Source: a virus | Length of the DNA: 64,000 nt | Reading direction: 5' to 3' (one strand) | Virus record (IMG/VR): IMGVR_UViG_3300038366_000033 | Span: 1-64,000 of that record | Program-made: the position numbers and the translations under genes | Shown here: positions 14,437-22,396 of the stretch, piece after piece | How positions within the stretch are numbered: the first letter of the stretch is position 1 | How the letters are laid out: each line of letters opens with the position of its first letter | Notes under the pieces: generated by a model | What the model was told of the DNA's origin: nothing | The model's input: the letters and a program-made list of their open reading frames with translations, nothing else | Databases searched by the model: none

Positions 14437-14545
14437 GAGATGTTGTGGCGACACAGACATCTTCCAAGACATAGACGGACAGATAAGATGTTCGTCATGC
14501 GAAAACATCATCTATGACTATGTATCAACAGGTGATATAGAATGA
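14429..14545 (+). CDS. 38-residue zinc-ribbon-like protein
   Basis: MSKRCCGDTDIFQ then CSSCENIIYDY: paired cysteines 16 residues apart. GGTGA at 14418-14422 is 6 nt before ATG 14429 (ATG 14426 is too close). ATGA overlap with the next gene. Confidence 0.55.
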   Translation: MSKRCCGDTDIFQDIDGQIRCSSCENIIYDYVSTGDIE

Positions 14546-14940
14546 AGATGGTCGATTCTCACAAACTTACCTGCGAGTGTGGAGAGGAAATCGAGAACAT
14601 AGACGAAGCCAAGGAACACTTCCAGTCCCGACCCGACGAGATGAGAATGAACGAACACCTAGACGGTTACAACTTCCATGGGTTCGAGTTTGTCGGGTTC
14701 GATGCCCACACTCACAGTGCCCGATGGTCGCATCAGGACCTCGATTTATGGTTCTACGCGACACCTGCCTCATGGTTCATGCCGGACGAGGAAGGTTATG
14801 TGCAGTTCCAGGTTGAGGGCGGCGGAGCCTTCAGGGAGCTTCAGGGGCAGGTCGTCCACAAGGCTTTCTTCGAGGAGACCCTGAGCTTTCAGGAATACAG
14901 GGAAATGGTAAAACACTTCATAGAGGATCACTTCCTATGA
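14542..14940 (+). CDS. Protein of unknown function with N-terminal CxC site
   Basis: 132 aa. N-terminal LTCECGEEIENIDEAKEHFQ looks like a half zinc ribbon; the remainder is rich in aromatic residues (DLWFYATPASWFMP). Start preceded by GGTGAT. ATGA overlaps at both ends. Confidence 0.65.
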   Translation: MKMVDSHKLTCECGEEIENIDEAKEHFQSRPDEMRMNEHLDGYNFHGFEFVGFDAHTHSARWSHQDLDLWFYATPASWFMPDEEGYVQFQVEGGGAFRELQGQVVHKAFFEETLSFQEYREMVKHFIEDHFL

Positions 14941-15119
14941 AGGAGACCTACGAGGTTATGCTGTATGAGGACCCCGATACCTACATACACTATGCCGACA
15001 CCCGGGATAATGTCCCGAGATACGTGGAAGAACACGCCGAAAACGTGGAAAAGGCAGATCTGAGCTATCTGGAAGACAACTTTGTTACCGGCGACATCAG
15101 CCGTCTACTTGAGGAGTAA
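14937..15119 (+). CDS. 60-residue acidic protein
   Basis: ATGA-coupled to the previous gene. MKETYEVMLYEDPDTYIHYA followed by acidic helices. Unknown function. Confidence 0.6.
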   Translation: MKETYEVMLYEDPDTYIHYADTRDNVPRYVEEHAENVEKADLSYLEDNFVTGDISRLLEE

Positions 15120-15141
15120 CTCTCCTCGGCGGCTATTTCCT

Positions 15142-15378
15142 ATGACATATCCTATTACCGAGAGTATGTACGAGTTACTTGAAATCTTCGAAAACAACAA
15201 CCAAAACCTATCAGAGATCGCGGAAGAACACGACATGGACTACTCGACTCTCTCACGCACAAAAGACCTTATGAAGGACAGAGGCTGGATCAACGAGGAT
15301 CCTACGTACAATTACTCTGTATACTTCAACAACGAGAGAGGTCAGAAAGTCCTGAAACTGTTGAGGGAGATGCCATGA
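15142..15378 (+). CDS. Winged-helix DNA-binding protein
   Basis: 78 aa. NLSEIAEEHDMDYSTLSRTK is a clear helix-turn-helix, followed by the wing (GWINEDPTYNYSVYF). No strong ribosome binding site precedes ATG 15142. ATGA-coupled to the next gene, beginning a likely four-gene operon ending with the AAA+ ATPase and its partner. Confidence 0.7.
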   Translation: MTYPITESMYELLEIFENNNQNLSEIAEEHDMDYSTLSRTKDLMKDRGWINEDPTYNYSVYFNNERGQKVLKLLREMP

Positions 15379-15971
15379 CCCAGACGTTCATGAAGACCCT
15401 CAACAACATATCCAAGGCCCTCTGGGAGAAGAGTGACGACGGCGAAATATCCGAACAGGAGATCAAAAAGACCATCAAGGTCGAGGCAGGATATACGGTC
15501 GTCGATAAGTACTGGGACGAGCTTCACGATTTCAACAGAGTCGAACAGGTCCCGGAGACCCAGACGTGGATAGTCTCGAAACCCGAGAAAGTTGGTATAG
15601 AAAAGACCAATACGGACGTCGAGAAGAGATCGAAGAAAGTCCTAGTGCCGGAAGATGTTTTACAGGCAGCGAAACAGTACGGCGTCGATTTCTCGAAAGT
15701 CTTTACGGAGGCACTGATCGAGGAAGTTTCCGACGTCAAGTCCTTTCTCGAAACCTACATGGGCGGAAAGTACAACGACACTGAGTCAAAGTACATCTTC
15801 GAGCTATTCAAGAAGGGTCTCGATACCCATGAAGGCAGAGATACAGAGAGAGCCAGGAGAGATAAGAGACGCAGAGAGCTCTACAAGGACATCTTCGAGA
15901 CCAGTAAAGCCGATAGAGAACACATAGGCGAACTCAGGAAGAAGGCGGCAGAGCTTGGCCAAATACTATAA
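15375..15971 (+). CDS. Protein with CcdA/RHH-like segment
   Basis: 198 aa. Residues about 90-118 (VLVPEDVLQAAKQYGVDFSK then VFTEALIEEV) resemble the RHH DNA-binding core of CcdA-type proteins. The C-terminus is a very basic/acidic helix. Sits between a winged-helix gene and an AAA+ ATPase, suggesting a replication or partition complex (inference). Confidence 0.5.
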   Translation: MTQTFMKTLNNISKALWEKSDDGEISEQEIKKTIKVEAGYTVVDKYWDELHDFNRVEQVPETQTWIVSKPEKVGIEKTNTDVEKRSKKVLVPEDVLQAAKQYGVDFSKVFTEALIEEVSDVKSFLETYMGGKYNDTESKYIFELFKKGLDTHEGRDTERARRDKRRRELYKDIFETSKADREHIGELRKKAAELGQIL

Positions 15972-15995
15972 AAGACTTTGGTGATAGTAACAAGT

Positions 15996-17210
15996 ATGGG
16001 ACTCGACACGAACAAGGGGTTGTTAAAACACAACGCCGAGCAGTACGCGAAGAAGCGCAACGTAGACCCAGCTCTCATTGACTTCGAAAGCATTATTGAC
16101 ACAGAACTTTCTGACGGTGAGAACTGGAGAAAAATCGACAACCAAGTAAAAAAACACATGGACCCAGATGCAAAGCTGGATGAGGAAACACCTCACAAGG
16201 ACGAGATCGCTGCCAAGGAGAGAGAGATTCAGGAAAAATACATAGAGGAAATAGAGAAAGATAAGAAGCTCGATCTCCACAAACAGTTCAAGGACGATAT
16301 GCACGAGGAGGTACAGTCCTTTTACAGTATGTTCAACTACTACCTCAAGTCCATATGCCGCGGACATCATACTTCATTCATGGTCAACGCGGATCCTGGA
16401 ATCGGTAAGTCGTATCAAACCACACAGACTCTGATCAACGAGGTCGGCGAGGACAAGTTCACCAAGTCCCCTGCCGTTGCCTCGCCGTTCCAGTTTTACA
16501 AACAGCTTTGGGAACTTGAGGAGTCACAACAGGACATTCTGGTCCTTGACGACATCGAAGGTCTGCTTCGAAGTAAGAAGGCACTCGCCATTCTGAAACA
16601 GGCGACGTGGACAGAGACCGAGGACAGATTTGTCGGTTGGAACTCTTCTCCCTCGAAGCTTCAGACCAAAAACGGGAAGGACATACCGAAGGAGTTCAAG
16701 TTCACTGGCAAACTTATCATGATATTCAACGAAGTGCCAGAGGACGACATCATCTTCGAGTCACTGCGAGATCGATGCTTCTACTATGAGCTCTCCTTTG
16801 ACTATGAACAGAAGTGTCAACTTCTACGGGCTCTCGCCGACAAGGGTATGGGTTACGATGTCGATCAGGCCGATCGCGAGGAGATTGCATCGTGGCTCAT
16901 CGATGTCTCGAACCCGGCGACGTCGGATCTGAACTTACGTACGTTCGAACTTGCACTCAAACACTTCAAGGGTGCGCGTGACATTCAGGACATCGATGTT
17001 ACGTGGCGTGACGTCATACGTACAAACATGGACATCGACAGAAAGCTCGAAGCGGCACGTGAGGTCATCAAGGATCCTTCACTCACATCTCCTGGAGAGA
17101 GACAGGACGAGTTCAAGTCCATGACAGGACTCTCCAAGAGAACTTACAGGAACGCACGTGAAGAGCTACGTGAAAACTCACAGGAGATCAGGGAGATTCT
17201 GGACCAGTGA
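15996..17210 (+). CDS. AAA+ ATPase
   Basis: 404 aa. Walker A NADPGIGKSYQT at about residues 130-141, Walker B DILVLDDIEG near 180-190, sensor-1 IMIFNE near 241 and a following ESLRDRC arginine region. The N-terminal 100 residues are a charged helical domain. The ATG at 15996 follows GGTGAT; GTG 15978 is an alternative. Helicase-loading, replication initiation or DNA packaging are possible; the context favours replication. Confidence 0.75.
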   Translation: MGLDTNKGLLKHNAEQYAKKRNVDPALIDFESIIDTELSDGENWRKIDNQVKKHMDPDAKLDEETPHKDEIAAKEREIQEKYIEEIEKDKKLDLHKQFKDDMHEEVQSFYSMFNYYLKSICRGHHTSFMVNADPGIGKSYQTTQTLINEVGEDKFTKSPAVASPFQFYKQLWELEESQQDILVLDDIEGLLRSKKALAILKQATWTETEDRFVGWNSSPSKLQTKNGKDIPKEFKFTGKLIMIFNEVPEDDIIFESLRDRCFYYELSFDYEQKCQLLRALADKGMGYDVDQADREEIASWLIDVSNPATSDLNLRTFELALKHFKGARDIQDIDVTWRDVIRTNMDIDRKLEAAREVIKDPSLTSPGERQDEFKSMTGLSKRTYRNAREELRENSQEIREILDQ

Positions 17211-17211
17211 G

Positions 17212-17715
17212 TTGGAAAACTGGAAACAGTATATGGAACACGCGTTCATCAAGCAGTACTGGTCGCTCGGGGGTTCGACTCCTCCGGCTGCTATCTATGG
17301 TAACAACTACCATGCATACCATACAACTTTACGGCGAGGTAAAATCACAATGATGGATCAACCATTTTACATGGTCGAGGTATCAAGATCGGACGCGGAA
17401 AAGATGCAGACGTACATGTTCGAAAACAACCTTCAGCATTACTTCGACATGGACGAGAGAAGAGTCGAGAAGGTCGAGAGAGTACCACTGGAAAAGATCA
17501 ACCACTTCACAGAGGAACACGTACAGGAACTCTTCAGAAGCCTAGAACAGGAATACGACTTCAGCTTCGAGAAGGACCACTCGGACATGAAGAAATCTGT
17601 CCAAGAGATGAGAGAGGCTATCAGAGATGCTCTGGTAAGTGAGCTCATCCAGAAGGGAGATAAGGACGACACGTTCTCAGAGGCTCTTTTGAGAGGTGTA
17701 GAAGATGCCGGTTAA
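17212..17715 (+). CDS. Protein of unknown function, partner of AAA+ gene
   Basis: 167 aa if TTG 17212 just after the ATPase stop is used; ATG 17233 and an upstream GTG (17158) are alternatives. The C-terminal half is a long helical segment (DMKKSVQEMREAIRDALVSE). No family recognised. Confidence 0.6.
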   Translation: MENWKQYMEHAFIKQYWSLGGSTPPAAIYGNNYHAYHTTLRRGKITMMDQPFYMVEVSRSDAEKMQTYMFENNLQHYFDMDERRVEKVERVPLEKINHFTEEHVQELFRSLEQEYDFSFEKDHSDMKKSVQEMREAIRDALVSELIQKGDKDDTFSEALLRGVEDAG

Positions 17716-17878
17716 AGAGGTAACAGTCGAGGATCCTGGAGACGGATATATCAAACACGAACTCGGCGACGCCAAAGTCGAGGTAATTTACCGGGCGGAC
17801 GACGAACTAGAGGTGGTCTTTACAAACGGCGACCGCTATGTGTACCCGATTTCAAGAGTGGTGTACTACGTAAAATGA
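17705..17878 (+). CDS. Small beta-rich protein of unknown function
   Basis: 57 aa overlapping the previous gene by 11 bases. Alternating strands ending DRYVYPISRVVYYVK suggest a small barrel. ATGA overlap with the next gene. Confidence 0.6.
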   Translation: MPVKEVTVEDPGDGYIKHELGDAKVEVIYRADDELEVVFTNGDRYVYPISRVVYYVK

Positions 17879-18336
17879 AAAGGAGAGTGAGAGTAAAAAC
17901 AGGGGTGTCGATGCTTTCAGTCGCCTTACTTGTTGTTATCTCATTCGTACTGGGACAGGCGACATCGAACCCCGAGCTCACATTGAATCAGGCCGAGACC
18001 CCAGCATGGGAGTACATGCACGTCAACTACACGGGGAGCTTTCACTCTGGCGGATACCACTTTCACTTCAGACAGCAAGGCGAGGGCATGTTAAGAAACA
18101 ACTCTGTGGGGATTACAAGAGCCAAGGACCCCAGAAATGACATATACATCAGGACAGATAGGTCCGGCAAAGCGATCATCAGGACGTGCCGACACGAGGT
18201 CCTGCACCACTACTTCCCGAACTACAAGCACCAAGATGATGTCAGCAGGTGGGACGACCCTATCTATATGTTAGAGGACAACGTCGAGTTCGCCACCTGT
18301 AAGTACATGATGCAGAAGATTCAGAGACTATCCTAG
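17875..18336 (+). CDS. Membrane-anchored HExxH putative metallopeptidase
   Basis: 153 aa. A signal anchor at residues 10-27 (SMLSVALLVVISFVLG) is followed by an outward domain with several His and the zincin motif HEVLH at 107-111. H119, E134 or E138 could be the third zinc ligand. Cys105 and Cys142 could form a disulphide. Role in entry, egress or superinfection control is inference; the family was not recognised beyond the motif. Confidence 0.6.
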   Translation: MKRRVRVKTGVSMLSVALLVVISFVLGQATSNPELTLNQAETPAWEYMHVNYTGSFHSGGYHFHFRQQGEGMLRNNSVGITRAKDPRNDIYIRTDRSGKAIIRTCRHEVLHHYFPNYKHQDDVSRWDDPIYMLEDNVEFATCKYMMQKIQRLS

Positions 18337-18596
18337 GCCGGGACAAAATACCGGCCCTCTCCACATTCTGGACACTCGAAGTGGAATAGCTCCTTACCTC
18401 TTTCGATATCGTCATCTAGGTGACGATCACCTGTTTTCTTATATACTTCTAGTACCTCTTCGATTCCCTTCCAGATACGTCTTCCCTTGATCGTGATATC
18501 GCACTTGTTTGGTCCGGTCGGTTTCATCTCCTCGGAGGTTCTCGCTTTGAACTTGGCCTTGATCTTCTCGGTCTTCTCGTCGAAGTCCATATACAC
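18333..18596 (-). CDS. Small zinc-binding protein
   Basis: 87 aa. C-terminal HFECPECGEGRYFVPA is a half zinc ribbon; an earlier KCDI cysteine may help. GTG 18596 lies 27 nt from the TATA box of promoter block C and is preferred as a leaderless start; ATG 18590 is in frame. Confidence 0.65.
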   Translation of the reverse strand: MYMDFDEKTEKIKAKFKARTSEEMKPTGPNKCDITIKGRRIWKGIEEVLEVYKKTGDRHLDDDIERGKELFHFECPECGEGRYFVPA

Positions 18597-18617
18597 ATAT
18601 TAGAGACCCAGACACAT

Positions 18618-18667
18618 AAAGGTATTTAAAGCGGGAACTTTGGGCTTGTGTGTGTGTCTCACCGAAT
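18618..18667 (-). promoter_or_regulatory. Conserved 50-bp promoter block, copy C
   Basis: On the minus strand: GGTGAGACACACACAC, AAAGTTCCC and TATA box TTTAAATAC in the same spacing as copies A, B and D. It drives the 18596 gene. Confidence 0.75.
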
Positions 18668-18714
18668 GAGTGTTCAATTCCAGAAGTTTCCACATGAAAC
18701 CAAGGTAAACACAA

Positions 18715-18764
18715 AAAGGTATTTAAGGTGGGAAAGTTGCCGCCGTGTGTGTGTCTCACCGAAT
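18715..18764 (-). promoter_or_regulatory. Conserved 50-bp promoter block, copy D
   Basis: Second minus-strand copy, 97 bp upstream of copy C, with AACTTTCCC and CTTAAATAC. An ATG 24 nt past the box opens a 31-codon frame that runs through copy C; this is probably chance. Confidence 0.7.
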
Positions 18765-18879
18765 GAGTGTTCAGATTCAACCTGCATTTAAAAGGGCCCA
18801 TCTTACAGAATCTGTAAACGTTTCTGAACAGTTTTCCACATAACCTTTTTGAATGACTTTTACATGACAACAGCTTACA

Positions 18880-19635
18880 ATGGCATTAGACAGAGATAAG
18901 TTGAAGAAAGCCGGCAAAGCTGCCGGTCTCGGTGTCGTCGGAGCCGGAGTTGGGGCACTAGGATCCCAGCAGGTAGACGACGCACCATCAAAGGAGAAAG
19001 TACAAAACCTACAAGATCAGAAAGCTGACCTAGAGGAAAAGGTCGCCAATCTGGAAGAGAGACCTACCCAGGAGGACCTAGACAATAGAGTCGCGGACCT
19101 CAAGGAAGATACGGTAGCTCAGAAGGAGTATCTAGAGCTCAAAAACAAGTACGAACAGGCATACACTCAGGAAGAGGTAGACGCGCTAGTCGCAGACGCC
19201 GAAGAGAGAGAAGGACTTGTTGGCTACCTACCAGTACTGGTAGACGAGGAAGTCGAGCTCAGGAACGGCGATGTCGAGGCCAAACATGACGTACAGGCAA
19301 CAGACGGCAACCTAGAACACCATGTGGTCGCAGATGACGCTGACTTTGACGAGTCAGATCTCGACAACGAGGAATACGACCAGATCAGAGCCGTTTACAG
19401 ACACGACGACGGTCATCAGTATGAAGTACTTGTCAGAGCCTTCGAGGACGGAGACGACGCAGACGAGTACGAGGGAGAGCTCAGACAGGCAGTAGAGTTC
19501 GCAGACTACGACGACCAGATAGATGCAGACGCAGACGTCATAAGATCGGGCGATACAGTACTGTACCTTAAGGGCGAGGCAGACGTAGACGACTACGACA
19601 CTTACAGGTACGACAAACTTGTAGGCCAGTATTAA
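18880..19635 (+). CDS. Acidic coiled-coil protein with N-terminal glycine-zipper helix
   Basis: 251 aa. Residues 11-30 (GKAAGLGVVGAGVGALG) look like a glycine-zipper membrane helix or amphipathic insertion helix. Residues about 38-95 are a coiled coil. The remainder is extremely rich in Asp, Glu and Tyr. No signal-peptide cleavage site seen. Function unknown. Confidence 0.65.
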   Translation: MALDRDKLKKAGKAAGLGVVGAGVGALGSQQVDDAPSKEKVQNLQDQKADLEEKVANLEERPTQEDLDNRVADLKEDTVAQKEYLELKNKYEQAYTQEEVDALVADAEEREGLVGYLPVLVDEEVELRNGDVEAKHDVQATDGNLEHHVVADDADFDESDLDNEEYDQIRAVYRHDDGHQYEVLVRAFEDGDDADEYEGELRQAVEFADYDDQIDADADVIRSGDTVLYLKGEADVDDYDTYRYDKLVGQY

Positions 19636-19695
19636 TCTGGCCCCCTTTCTATTTATCAAAACTTACTTAAAGTTGCGAGAGCTCATTGAACCATA

Positions 19696-19878
19696 ATGCC
19701 AAAGTGGGAAGACGACAAGCAACAGCTTATTGACAACATACTCGACGAACTAAACCTCCTATCCTCTGAGACTGAAAAACTCATGCTCATTTACGAGGTC
19801 ATGATGTCACTCGACAAGGAGAAAATGCCAAAGATGATGAGGTCGGCACTTGACTGGCCGGACGATGATGTCATATGA
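19696..19878 (+). CDS. 60-residue helical protein
   Basis: MPKWEDDKQQLIDNILDELN followed by Met-rich helices. TTAAAG box near 19667-19672 gives a short leader. ATGA overlap with the next gene. Confidence 0.6.
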   Translation: MPKWEDDKQQLIDNILDELNLLSSETEKLMLIYEVMMSLDKEKMPKMMRSALDWPDDDVI

Positions 19879-19991
19879 AGTATTCTCTATGTGCGAATTG
19901 CGGCCTCAGGATCGATTACACCCAGATGCGGTGTGCGATGCACAAAAACAAAGACAGAAAAACCTCAGCAGTGAAGATAGATATACCATGA
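19875..19991 (+). CDS. 38-residue cysteine-containing peptide
   Basis: MKYSLCANCGLRIDYTQMRC and a basic tail. Three cysteines and a histidine could hold zinc. Coupled by ATGA at both ends. Confidence 0.5.
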   Translation: MKYSLCANCGLRIDYTQMRCAMHKNKDRKTSAVKIDIP

Positions 19992-20077
19992 ACTGCGACC
20001 ATGAAACATACACAGACAGGTGCAAATCATGCTTCATAAGATATCTGATGAACTTTGTGAGAGTTGGAGATGACTGA
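19988..20077 (+). CDS. 29-residue zinc-binding peptide
   Basis: MNCDHETYTDRCKSCFIRY and a short helix: C-x-x-H and C-x2-C in zinc-knuckle spacing. Overlaps the next gene by 8 bases. Confidence 0.5.
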   Translation: MNCDHETYTDRCKSCFIRYLMNFVRVGDD

Positions 20078-20270
20078 ACTAAGATGTAAGGACTGCGGCG
20101 ACAGAACAGAACACCTCATCTACAAACAGAACCTGTACAAATACAAGGGCGAGAGAGTCAGATCCTGTAAGAAATGCGGCAAACTCCGGACGGAAAACAA
20201 CGAATATGTATCGGAGAGAGAAATGATACACCTGCCGTCACAGAAAAAAGTTAAAAACATCGAGGACTAG
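20070..20270 (+). CDS. Small zinc-ribbon protein
   Basis: 66 aa. CKDCG and CKKCG knuckles separated by a basic hairpin, as in nucleic-acid-binding zinc ribbons. ATG 20070 sits just after GGAG. Confidence 0.65.
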   Translation: MTELRCKDCGDRTEHLIYKQNLYKYKGERVRSCKKCGKLRTENNEYVSEREMIHLPSQKKVKNIED

Positions 20271-20278
20271 AATAGCAT

Positions 20279-20524
20279 ATGCCCTACGACGAAGAGGACG
20301 AATACGTAGTCGACTTCAACGACCTTGAATCCGTGTTCGAGGACCTCCGCAGGTACGACGAAGAGGATGATGAGACAAACTATGGCGCTGTCCAGGCTTC
20401 ACTGTACGTAGCACTGGAAGATCATATGTATACAGGCGGCGCTGATGCCCTGAACGTTGCCAGACACCTAGAACGCGGAGAGATAGACGAGGCACAGGAA
20501 CTGACTGAAGAGATGCTTGAATAA
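20279..20524 (+). CDS. Acidic helical protein of unknown function
   Basis: 81 aa; very acidic N-terminus, then helices (GADALNVARHLERGEIDEA). Converges on the minus-strand gene next door with no gap. Confidence 0.6.
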   Translation: MPYDEEDEYVVDFNDLESVFEDLRRYDEEDDETNYGAVQASLYVALEDHMYTGGADALNVARHLERGEIDEAQELTEEMLE

Positions 20525-20731
20525 TCAGTGCCCGTGTTCCTCAACCATCTCCTCTATTAAATCCGACATTTCTTCGTAGAGTTCTTCGCCTATCGGGTTG
20601 TCGCTAGAAACCCGTACCGAAACCCTGTTCCCGGCTACGTCTGTTGAGTGTGTCTGAACCTTGCCATTGTAGTCGTCAAACTTGCCCTCGCTCATGTCTC
20701 GGAAATAGACCTGAAACTTTTTATCTCTCAC
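20525..20731 (-). CDS. Small acidic protein of unknown function
   Basis: 68 aa from GTG 20731. The reading frame is longer, but upstream sequence contains the AT box (CTTTATGATAT, near 20764-20774) and overlaps the divergent gene at 20775. Ends EEMVEEHGH. Confidence 0.5.
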   Translation of the reverse strand: MRDKKFQVYFRDMSEGKFDDYNGKVQTHSTDVAGNRVSVRVSSDNPIGEELYEEMSDLIEEMVEEHGH

Positions 20732-20774
20732 GCCAAGCTTTATTTGGCAGCGTAACAAAGCACATATCATAAAG

Positions 20775-20885
20775 ATGACAGAGTTCTGGCGTATCAAGGA
20801 ATCAGCACCGCCCTACGAATACCCACTTGAATGGGTCAACGAAAGAAAAAAGACCAGCGCTGTGCTGGAAAAGTGGCGAGAATGA
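20775..20885 (+). CDS. 36-residue protein of unknown function
   Basis: MTEFWRIKESAPPYEYPLEW then a charged tail. ATGA overlap with the nuclease gene makes translational coupling likely. Confidence 0.55.
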   Translation: MTEFWRIKESAPPYEYPLEWVNERKKTSAVLEKWRE

Positions 20886-21265
20886 GTACACGATCAAAGG
20901 GAAATGCCAGAGAACGGCAATGTGTACAGACTCTCGAAGAGGCAGGCTGGCATGTCCACAAAAAAGTCAACAACACCTACGACTCGGGCGACATGTTCGA
21001 GCTCTTTGACTGCGTCTCTCTCCGCAAAGGGTATGCTCCAATATTCATCCAAGTCAAATCGAACCGTACTGACGGAGCTTTGAAAGCTATCTCAGAGGCC
21101 GAGTTTGTAGACCCGGCACAGATCACACCAGAGGTATGGGTCTTCCATGACAGAGAAGGCTGGCGCGTCAAACGACTTACGGAAGATGGCTGGGAAACGA
21201 TAGTGGACGAAAGAGACAATGGCATGAACACGACCGAAGAAACTATAAAGCTTTATTCTGAATAG
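20882..21265 (+). CDS. Holliday-junction-resolvase-like PD-(D/E)XK nuclease
   Basis: 127 aa. SKGNARERQCVQTLEEAGW carries the leading Glu helix, SGDMFELFDC the catalytic Asp region and IFIQVKSNR the (E/Q)xK strand; this is the order seen in archaeal Hjc and related RecB-fold enzymes. Expected to cut branched DNA or act in recombination. Start ATG 20882 is set by the ATGA overlap. Confidence 0.7.
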   Translation: MSTRSKGNARERQCVQTLEEAGWHVHKKVNNTYDSGDMFELFDCVSLRKGYAPIFIQVKSNRTDGALKAISEAEFVDPAQITPEVWVFHDREGWRVKRLTEDGWETIVDERDNGMNTTEETIKLYSE

Positions 21266-21272
21266 GTATCAT

Positions 21273-21680
21273 ATGACAACCGACAGATTTTCTGTGGACA
21301 AGACGTTTACCCACTGTGGATATACGTGTGTCATAGCTACGATCAAGGACGACTACCACTGTGGATATATCGCGATCCCTGACGAACACAATATGGCCGG
21401 AAAAGATTATACGGAGATCGACGTGACCGTACACGGCGGACTCACCTTCGGACCGCAAAACGACCTTCACGGCATGGGCGAGGACGATGATACAGTCTGG
21501 TACGGCTTCGACTGTGCACACGCCGGAGATCATACGAGATCGATGCCTGGCGGCACAAACTGGCAGTCAGAAGACGTCAGGGAAGAGCTTCTCAATCTGG
21601 CCGAACAGTTCAGGGACCTAGACACCTCGGAGACAAAAAGTATTTATAGCCTGATGCAGGGATTCTTACCATGGAACTAG
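21273..21680 (+). CDS. Conserved phage protein of unknown function
   Basis: 135 aa. VHGGLTFG and WYGFDCAHAGDH are signature motifs of a family frequent in tailed phages (remembered, not searched), function unknown. Conserved Cys and His suggest a metal or catalytic centre. Confidence 0.7.
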   Translation: MTTDRFSVDKTFTHCGYTCVIATIKDDYHCGYIAIPDEHNMAGKDYTEIDVTVHGGLTFGPQNDLHGMGEDDDTVWYGFDCAHAGDHTRSMPGGTNWQSEDVREELLNLAEQFRDLDTSETKSIYSLMQGFLPWN

Positions 21681-21838
21681 ATAGATACGAGACCCACCGG
21701 TACATCAGAACACGCATACAGAAATGCTCTGACGAAGACCACGTCCAGCAAGTCGCTTACTCTGCCTACGAGGACGGTCTGACACAGACCTGTTTCACGT
21801 GTGACAAGGTCAGGACAACAATAGGTATGGAAGTATGA
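21671..21838 (+). CDS. Small protein with CxxC
   Basis: 55 aa overlapping the previous gene by 10 bases. The CFTCDKVRTT end and an earlier Cys suggest a metal site. Unknown function. Confidence 0.55.
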   Translation: MELDRYETHRYIRTRIQKCSDEDHVQQVAYSAYEDGLTQTCFTCDKVRTTIGMEV

Positions 21839-21891
21839 GCTATTTGTAACACAGAAAATATTTTAAAGGCAACTAAAGTCTTTGTCTTGTT

Positions 21892-22242
21892 ATGAACTCC
21901 TCTTTCATGAAAACATTTCTCAACGTCAGAGTAGCTGACACGCCCGAGGAGAGAAAGACGGGACTTCAGGGCAGAGAGAAACTACCCGACTACGAGGCAC
22001 TTTTACTTGACTTTGATCAACCCGGCAACCACAAGATATGGATGAAAGATACACATGTCCCTCTCGACATAGTTTTCATGGACGAAGATGCCAACGTCAC
22101 AGACATCAAACACGGCGAACCACTGGACACCACCAAACTGTCCGCAGATGATAACGTCTCTTACGTCCTAGAGCTCAAACGCGGGAAGGCAGAGGACTTC
22201 GGTATTGAACCCGGAAACTCTATGGAGGATATAGTACTATGA
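21892..22242 (+). CDS. DUF192 family protein
   Basis: 116 aa. VRVADTPEERKTGLQGRE, HKIWMKDTHVPLDIVFMD and VLELKRGKAEDFGIEPG follow the DUF192 consensus (VAxTxxExxxGLM, WMKNTxxPLDxxF, LELxxGxxxxxGI). In cells the family is often secreted, but no signal peptide is present here. TATA-like TTTTAAAGG precedes the ATG by about 25 nt. Confidence 0.85.
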   Translation: MNSSFMKTFLNVRVADTPEERKTGLQGREKLPDYEALLLDFDQPGNHKIWMKDTHVPLDIVFMDEDANVTDIKHGEPLDTTKLSADDNVSYVLELKRGKAEDFGIEPGNSMEDIVL

Positions 22243-22382
22243 CATGTGATTCATGTGTAATCGTCGCCGCCTTACTTGTTGCAATGATCACGTCCTACTT
22301 TCTTGCTATATACAATTATGTTGGACACGAAGACTGTCACCACATTTCCAGTGAAGATGAACAAAAGAGTTTAAAAGCATAG
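22239..22382 (+). CDS. Small single-span membrane protein
   Basis: 47 aa. Residues 6-24 (CVIVAALLVAMITSYFLAIY) form a membrane helix with a short outer tail containing Cys and two His. ATGA-coupled to the DUF192 gene, so the two may act together. Confidence 0.65.
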   Translation: MTCDSCVIVAALLVAMITSYFLAIYNYVGHEDCHHISSEDEQKSLKA

Positions 22383-22396
22383 ACACGTAATTATGT

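Noticed and set aside
12053-18764. GGTGAGACACACACAC repeats as a CRISPR array or transposon ends
   Set aside because: Only four copies, not regularly spaced, each followed by the same promoter elements; no cas or transposase gene and no target duplication.
18439-18870. 143-codon minus-strand frame upstream of the 18596 gene
   Set aside because: It runs through both promoter blocks C and D and the start of the 18596 gene in another frame, and its composition (Cys/His/Arg rich) is unlike real proteins here.
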